A stretch of DNA of 64,000 bases. It comes from Cryptosporangium phraense (GTDB taxonomy: Bacteria > Actinomycetota > Actinomycetes > Mycobacteriales > Cryptosporangiaceae). The DNA is taken from assembly GCF_006912135.1 (NCBI RefSeq), contig NZ_VIRS01000001.1, positions 248,001-312,000 on the forward strand, in the 5' to 3' direction. The notes beneath the pieces are model-generated. The model ran no database searches. It saw only the letters and a program-made list of their open reading frames with translations, and was not told the DNA's origin. The position numbers were made by a program, and so were the translations under genes. This document shows positions 59,336 to 64,000 of this stretch, one piece after another; the stretch's first letter is position 1; each line of letters opens with the position of its first letter.

Positions 59336-60484
59336 GTGCGACGCATCTGGGTACTGGCGGTGCTGCTACTGCTCGCCGGGTCGATCGCGCCGGGCACGCT
59401 GCGGCCGGTCGCGCTGCCGGTCGGCGCGGCCGCGACCCCGCCGCTGGGCTGGAACTCCTGGAACGGCTTCGGCTGCGACGTCAGCGACGCGCTGATCCGC
59501 CAGACCGCGGACGCGCTGGTCAGCTCCCGTCTGCGCGACGCCGGCTACCGGTACCTCACGATCGACGACTGCTGGATGGCTCCGCAGCGCACCGACGGCC
59601 ACCTGGTCCCCGACCCGGCCAAGTTCCCGCACGGCCTGACGACCCTCGCCGACTACGTCCACGCCCGCGGCCTCCGCTTCGGCCTCTACGAGTCCGCCGG
59701 CACGAGGACCTGCGCCGGGTACCCCGGCAGCCTCGACCACGAGACCTCCGACGCGCGGGACTTCGCCGCCTGGGGCGTCGACTACCTCAAATACGACAAC
59801 TGCTTCAACGGCGGACGTCCGGCCGGCGACCGGTATGCCACGATGGCGGACGCCCTGCGGCGTACCGGCCGCCCGATCGTGCTGAGCCTGTGCGAGTGGG
59901 GCGAGAACGCGCCGTGGAGCGGGTGGGGCGCGCGAGCCGGCGGATCGCTCTGGCGCACCACCGCCGACATCAGCGACACCTGGACGTCGGTGCTGGCCAA
60001 CCTGGCCGCCCAGGTCGCGCTGCCCACCGGGCGTCCGAACGCCTGGAACGACCCGGACATGCTCGAGGTCGGCAACGGCGGGATGGACACCGGCGAATAC
60101 CGGGCCCAGTTCTCGCTCTGGGCCGTGCTGAACGCGCCGCTGATCGCCGGGAACGACGTCCGGCGCATGACCGCGGCCACGCGAGACATCCTGCTGAACC
60201 GCGAGGTGCTCACGGTGGACCAGGACTGGTCCGGGCGCGCCGGGCGGCTGGTCCGGGAGTCCGGGCCGCTCCAGGTCTGGGCCAAGCCGATGACCGACGG
60301 CTCGGTCGCGGTCGTGTTCCTGAACGTTTCCGACGACCCGGTGCCCGCCACCGCGTCCGCCGCGGAACTCGGCCTGAAACCCGGCCCGAGGACCACCCAC
60401 GACCTCTGGACCGGCGCGAACACCACCGGCCCGGTCCGCGCCACCGTGGCCCCCCACGACGTCGTCATGCTCCGCGTGACCTGA
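59336..60484 (+). CDS. Secreted GH27 alpha-galactosidase
   Basis: 382 residues from GTG 59336. Signal peptide IWVLAVLLLLAGSIAPGTL. The GH27 core begins ATPPLGWNSWNGFGCDVSDA and YRYLTIDDCWMAPQRTDG; the nucleophile Asp is in GVDYLKYDNCFNGG, the acid/base Asp in NAWNDPDMLEVGNGGMDTGE. The C-terminal 80 residues form the usual beta-sandwich. Cleaves terminal alpha-galactose (or in some members alpha-N-acetylgalactosamine or beta-L-arabinopyranose). TATGAT at 59310-59315 could be a -10 box, without a clear -35. Confidence 0.93.
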   Translation: MRRIWVLAVLLLLAGSIAPGTLRPVALPVGAAATPPLGWNSWNGFGCDVSDALIRQTADALVSSRLRDAGYRYLTIDDCWMAPQRTDGHLVPDPAKFPHGLTTLADYVHARGLRFGLYESAGTRTCAGYPGSLDHETSDARDFAAWGVDYLKYDNCFNGGRPAGDRYATMADALRRTGRPIVLSLCEWGENAPWSGWGARAGGSLWRTTADISDTWTSVLANLAAQVALPTGRPNAWNDPDMLEVGNGGMDTGEYRAQFSLWAVLNAPLIAGNDVRRMTAATRDILLNREVLTVDQDWSGRAGRLVRESGPLQVWAKPMTDGSVAVVFLNVSDDPVPATASAAELGLKPGPRTTHDLWTGANTTGPVRATVAPHDVVMLRVT

Positions 60485-60485
60485 C

Positions 60486-60533
60486 GGAACCGCCCGGAAC
60501 CGCCCGGAACCGCGGCGGAACCGCCGCGGAACC
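60486..60533. promoter_or_regulatory. Helically phased GGAACCG repeats with embedded 20-bp palindrome
   Basis: GGAACCG begins at 60486, 60496, 60506, 60517 and 60528 (10-11-base steps). The palindrome CCGCGGCGG-AA-CCGCCGCGG (nearly self-complementary) covers 60510-60529. It lies between the GH27 stop and the ABC-exporter start, so it is a candidate binding array for the exporter operon's regulator, or part of the GH27 terminator. Confidence 0.45.
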
Positions 60534-60597
60534 GGGGGCCCGCACTCTCCTTCCTGTCGGCGCCGAACGGCACCGGCCGAGAAGAAGGAGGAGGGTC

Positions 60598-61548
60598 ATG
60601 ACACGCGCGCCGGCGATCGTCACCACCGGGCTGAGGAAGTCGTTCGGGGACCACGTCGTCCTCGACGGCGTCGACCTGACCGTGCCCGAGGGCACCACGT
60701 TCGCGCTGCTGGGCCCCAACGGCGCGGGCAAGACCACGATGGTCCACATCCTGTCCACGCTGCTCACCCCGGACGCCGGCGAGGCCCGCATCGCCGGGCA
60801 CGACCTGGCCACCGACCCGGCGGGCGTCCGCGGCGCGATCGGCGTCACCGGGCAGTTCTCCGCGGTAGACGGCCTGCTCACCGGCGAGGAGAACCTCCGC
60901 CTGATGGCCGACCTGCACCACCTGGGCCGCGCCCGCGGGTCCGCCGCCACGGCGAAGCTGCTCGAGCAGTTCGACCTCACCGACGCCGCCCGCAAGCCGG
61001 TCTCGACCTACTCCGGGGGCATGCGCCGACGGCTCGACCTGGCGATGACGCTGGTCGGCGAGCCGCGCCTGATCTTCCTCGACGAGCCGACGACCGGGCT
61101 CGACCCGCGCAGCCGGCGCACGATGTGGGACATCATCCGGCACCTGGTCGCCGACGGGGTCACGGTCCTGCTCACCACCCAGTACCTGGACGAGGCCGAC
61201 GAGCTGGCCGACCGGATCGCGGTCCTCGACCGCGGAACGCTGGTCGCGGAAGGCACCTCGGACGAGCTCAAGCGGCGCATCCCGGGCGGCCACGTCCGGC
61301 TCACGTTCGCCGACCGGGACCAGCTGGCCACCGCGGCCGCGACGCTCCCCGGCTCGACGATCCACGAGGACGCGCTCGCGCTCGACGTCGCCAACGACGG
61401 CAGCGTTCCCGCGCTGCGCGCGCTGCTCGACCGGCTCGACCAGCACGCGGTCGAGGTCAGCGAGCTCTCCGTCCACACCCCCGATCTGGACGACGTGTTC
61501 TTCGCCCTGACCGGCCACGCCACCGACAAGAAGGAGACGATCTCATGA
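60598..61548 (+). CDS. ABC exporter ATP-binding protein (DrrA-like)
   Basis: 316 residues from ATG 60598 with AAGGAGGAGGG upstream. Walker A LLGPNGAGKTTMVHILSTLL, signature VSTYSGGMRRRLDLAMTLVG, Walker B PRLIFLDEPTTGLDPRSRRT, and H-loop replaced by TTQYLDEADELADRI (a Gln, as in DrrA). The C-terminal extension (RLTFADRDQLATAAATLPG, then DLDDVFFALTG) is that of the daunorubicin-resistance family. Powers drug or lipid export together with the overlapping permease. Confidence 0.94.
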   Translation: MTRAPAIVTTGLRKSFGDHVVLDGVDLTVPEGTTFALLGPNGAGKTTMVHILSTLLTPDAGEARIAGHDLATDPAGVRGAIGVTGQFSAVDGLLTGEENLRLMADLHHLGRARGSAATAKLLEQFDLTDAARKPVSTYSGGMRRRLDLAMTLVGEPRLIFLDEPTTGLDPRSRRTMWDIIRHLVADGVTVLLTTQYLDEADELADRIAVLDRGTLVAEGTSDELKRRIPGGHVRLTFADRDQLATAAATLPGSTIHEDALALDVANDGSVPALRALLDRLDQHAVEVSELSVHTPDLDDVFFALTGHATDKKETIS

Positions 61549-62315
61549 GCGCCTACGCCCTGAGCGACTCGGCCACGATGGTGCGCCGCAGTCTCACGCA
61601 CGTCCTGCGCTACCCGATCACGGTCGTCGTGTCGGTGGGCGTCCCGGTGCTGATGCTGTTGCTGTTCGTCGGCGTGTTCCGGGCGCTCGGACAGAGCCTG
61701 GCCGCGGGCCAGGACTACATCGACTACATCGTCCCCGGCGTGCTGCTGATGACCGTGGCCTACGGTTGCCAGTCCACCACGATGAGCGTCAACCAGGACA
61801 AGACCGAGGGCATCATCCTGCGGTTCCGGACGATGGCCATCTCCAGCTCGGCCGTGCTCACCGGGCACGTCGTCGCCGCGGTGGCCCGGACGCTGGTGAG
61901 CCTGGCGCTGGTGCTGGGCGTCTCGGTGGCGCTCGGGTTCCGACCGCAGGCCGGTGCGCTCGGCTGGCTCGCCGCGATCGGCGTGCTGGTGCTGCTCGTG
62001 CTGGCGCTGACCTGGCTGGCCGTCGCGACCGGGCTCACCGCGCCGACCGCCGAGGGCACCGCCGGGTTCACGCTGCTGGTCCAGCTGCTGCCGTTCGTGT
62101 CGAGCGCGTTCGTGCCGACCGACACGATGTCGGGCGGGGTCCGCTGGTTCGCCGCGAACCAGCCGTTCTCGCCGATCATCGAGGCGATCCGCGGCTTCCT
62201 GCTCGGGACGCCGGTCGGCTCCGACGGCTGGATCGCGGTCGGCTGGTGCGTCGGGCTCACGCTGGTCGGCTACCTGTGGGCGCGGTCGGCCTTCCGGAAA
62301 GTTCCCGTGCGCTGA
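61545..62315 (+). CDS. ABC-2 type exporter permease (DrrB-like)
   Basis: 256 residues; ATG 61545 overlaps the TGA of the ATPase gene (ATGA). Six TM segments with the ABC-2 pattern: LTHVLRYPITVVVSVGVPVL, DYIDYIVPGVLLMTVAYGC, EGIILRFRTMAISSSAVLTG, and near the end WFAANQPFSPIIEAIRGFLL. With the ATPase it forms a full DrrAB-type dimeric exporter for amphipathic compounds; the substrate is unknown. Overlaps the convergent AfsR-like gene by 59 bases. Confidence 0.93.
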   Translation: MSAYALSDSATMVRRSLTHVLRYPITVVVSVGVPVLMLLLFVGVFRALGQSLAAGQDYIDYIVPGVLLMTVAYGCQSTTMSVNQDKTEGIILRFRTMAISSSAVLTGHVVAAVARTLVSLALVLGVSVALGFRPQAGALGWLAAIGVLVLLVLALTWLAVATGLTAPTAEGTAGFTLLVQLLPFVSSAFVPTDTMSGGVRWFAANQPFSPIIEAIRGFLLGTPVGSDGWIAVGWCVGLTLVGYLWARSAFRKVPVR

Positions 62316-64000
62316 CCAGCGCGGACGCTTCCGCCATCAGCGCGTCCTGATCGAGGCCGGCGTACGACTCCTCCGCGGAGTCGTACGCCGGCCCGACGAG
62401 TTCCCGGATCCGCGCCAGGGTGGCCGGCGTGGTGAACCCACTGGTGACGCGGAACCGGTCGGCGATCACGACCATCCGGGCGGCCGGCTCCACGGCCGCG
62501 TCGCCGTGCCGTTTCAGATCGGCCAGCGCGAGGGCGAGCAGGAGCGCGCCGGCGATGTTCAGCCCGGCGATCGCGTCGATCCGGGCGAGCATCGGCAGCA
62601 ACCGGCGGGGCAGGTCGGCGACCAGGCCCGGGACCAGGTCGAGCCGGTCGTCGAGCACGTGCGCGATCACGGCGCCGGCCTGTACTTCCTCGATCCACGG
62701 CCGCTGGCGCGGCAACTGCTGGGCCTCGGTGCGACGCAGCCGCTCGGCCGCTTCGCGCCAGAGCCGCAGCCCGTCCTCGATCCGTCCCCGTCCGCGCAGG
62801 ATCTCGGCCCGGATGATGACGTCGAACGCCTGCAGTTCGTCGTCGGACCGGGCCTCGGACCGGGTGAGCTCCTCCAGCCACTGCTCGGCGTCGTCGAGCG
62901 CGCCGGTGCGTACCGCGATGAACACCATCGACCAGCGGACCCGGGCCGCGGTCCCCCAGGCCCCGAGGTCCTCCAGCACCGGCAGCACCGCGGCCATGTG
63001 CCGCTGGGCCTCCTCGACGCTCCCGTCGGCGAGCGCCAGCTCCCCGACCCGCGAGTGGACGGCCATCCGGAGCCAGCGGTTCCCGCGGTTCCCCAGCACG
63101 TCGAGGGCGCGCCGGGCGGCGTCCAGCGACGCGTCGAGGTCGCCGGTCGCCTCGGCCGCGTAGCTGACCGTGCTCAGCGCGACCGCCGCGACCATCGGCA
63201 CGTCGGACTCGCCGAGCGCCCGGATCGCGTCGAAGTCCGGGGCCCGCAGCACCGCGTCGGCCGCGCCGACCAGCGTGTCCGACGTCGGGGACGGCGGCAG
63301 CCGGCGCAGCACCGCGAGCGAACGCGGGACCCGGGCCCCCTCCAGGATGAACGCGGCCAGCGTCGTGATCAGCGCGCCGGTGCGCACCGCCTCGACCAGC
63401 GGCGGCGCGGGCCGGAAGTGCGAGAGTACCCAGGCCGGCTCCCGGTTCAGCCAGGCCATCCGGGACAGGTTCGACTCGATCGTCCACAGGCCCCCGAGCG
63501 ACGCGACGCACAGCGCCACCGTCTCCCCGTCGTGGCGCTCGATGGCCAGCCGGAGCGCGGCGACGAGGTTGTCGGAGTCGGCCCGGACCCGCTCCACGAA
63601 CTCGACGAAGCCGGGCCCGAACACCTCCCCGTAGGTTTCCAGGCACACGGCTCGCGCCCAGGCCAGGAACCGATCGACGGCGGCGCCGGTCTCGCCGGCC
63701 TCCTCGCAGCGCAGCGCGGAGAACTCGCGGACGGTCTCGAGCATCCGGAACCGGACCCCGGCCGCCGCGTCCGACACCTTGAGCAGCGACTGGTCGACCA
63801 GGTGCTCGAGCACCGGCAGCGCGTCGTCGACGTCGAGGACGAGCGCGGCGGCGTCGGCGGTGAACCCGTCGGGGAAGACCGAGAGCATCCGCATCGCCGA
63901 CTGGCCGGCCGGTTCGAGCAGGTGCCAGCTCCAGTCGATGACCGCGGCCAGCGTCCGGTGGCGTTCCGGGGTGTCGCGGGAGCCACTGCGCAGGCCGAGG
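62257..64000 (-). CDS. AfsR/LuxR-like STAND regulator (5' end outside window)
   Basis: About 581 residues to the window edge, open upstream. It enters in the NB-ARC-type region: RHRTLAAVIDWSWHLLEP, then MRMLSVFPDGFTADAAALVL, LVDQSLLKV and FRMLETVREFSALRCEE, the blocks found after the ATPase core of SARP/AfsR and related regulators. TPR-like helices follow (VPMVAAVALSTVSYAAEATG, GSVEEAQRHMAAVLPVLE). The N-terminal domain (BTAD/SARP or other) is not visible. May regulate the adjacent exporter; unproven. A perfect 16-bp hairpin lies in its 3' coding end. Confidence 0.85.
   Translation of the reverse strand, partial: LGLRSGSRDTPERHRTLAAVIDWSWHLLEPAGQSAMRMLSVFPDGFTADAAALVLDVDDALPVLEHLVDQSLLKVSDAAAGVRFRMLETVREFSALRCEEAGETGAAVDRFLAWARAVCLETYGEVFGPGFVEFVERVRADSDNLVAALRLAIERHDGETVALCVASLGGLWTIESNLSRMAWLNREPAWVLSHFRPAPPLVEAVRTGALITTLAAFILEGARVPRSLAVLRRLPPSPTSDTLVGAADAVLRAPDFDAIRALGESDVPMVAAVALSTVSYAAEATGDLDASLDAARRALDVLGNRGNRWLRMAVHSRVGELALADGSVEEAQRHMAAVLPVLEDLGAWGTAARVRWSMVFIAVRTGALDDAEQWLEELTRSEARSDDELQAFDVIIRAEILRGRGRIEDGLRLWREAAERLRRTEAQQLPRQRPWIEEVQAGAVIAHVLDDRLDLVPGLVADLPRRLLPMLARIDAIAGLNIAGALLLALALADLKRHGDAAVEPAARMVVIADRFRVTSGFTTPATLARIRELVGPAYDSAEESYAGLDQDALMAEASALVSARELSGRPTAPTGSRPA
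62356..62392. terminator. 16-bp perfect hairpin inside the end of the AfsR-like gene
   Basis: GCCGGCGTACGACTCC (62356-62371) and GGAGTCGTACGCCGGC (62377-62392) pair without mismatch around TCCGC. It is 40 bases past the permease stop codon and inside the convergent regulator's coding sequence. Well placed to end the ABC-exporter transcript while encoding AYDSAEESYAG on the other strand. Confidence 0.65.

Overview
The window is very GC-rich, with start codons that are often GTG, gene ends that overlap, and few intergenic gaps above 200 bases. Gene content (SARP/AfsR-type regulator, DrrAB-like exporter, MoxR/VWA cluster, DUF4331 protein, many one-component regulators beside oxidoreductases) fits a large-genome soil actinomycete, possibly a Cryptosporangium/Frankia/Micromonospora relative. 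The genus cannot be fixed from the sequence alone. No rRNA, tRNA, CRISPR array, prophage or transposase was seen.

1-11 kb: regulator/enzyme pairs. These are LysR with a divergent MFS pump, an O-methyltransferase with a divergent ArsR-like regulator over a 32-bp palindrome, a compact FAD monooxygenase-like protein, a nucleoside hydrolase, a membrane RCK/RyR-domain protein, a secreted RlpA-like protein, an MBL hydrolase, asparaginase and an LLM oxidoreductase. 11-23 kb: lipase-like hydrolase, GntP permease coupled to a MSMEG_6728-type gene that seems to start with CTG, MFS, LacI, a DUF559 nuclease-like gene bracketed by two copies of a 52-bp palindrome, a DUF3445 haem N-demethylase, and an aldo/keto reductase/SDR/XRE group.

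23-33 kb: a TPR protein ending in a CHAT-like domain without catalytic residues lies divergent from an AAA ATPase. A hydroxyquinol catabolic unit follows: AraC regulator, a fused maleylacetate reductase-hydroxyquinol 1,2-dioxygenase, and an aromatic FAD monooxygenase. A DsbA-like protein and NhaA come next.

34-40 kb: a tightly coupled minus-strand operon. It encodes a NUDIX/winged-helix (NrtR-like) protein, a J-domain-kinase fusion lacking the catalytic Asp, a VWA protein, an adenylosuccinate synthetase paralogue and an MFS exporter, with an inverted repeat in front. I consider this the best candidate for an undescribed system (nucleotide-like metabolite or NAD/ADP-ribose signalling).

40-49 kb: glycosyltransferase; DUF4331/TPR/nickel-cobalt-transporter-like cluster; FAD oxidoreductase; MBL hydrolase with an ArsR regulator that appears to control itself and the next cluster through two phased CAAAG-N4-CTTTG sites. 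49-58 kb: a plus-strand operon resembling E. coli yehLMPQ (SWIM-like protein, partner protein, VWA, MoxR ATPase, DUF5682). The ATPase is frameshifted at a G6 run and the DUF5682 protein carries about 450 residues of low-complexity, repeat-built N-terminus. 58-64 kb: TPR protein, GH27 alpha-galactosidase, DrrAB-like ABC exporter, and the C-terminal part of an AfsR/LuxR-like STAND regulator running off the end.
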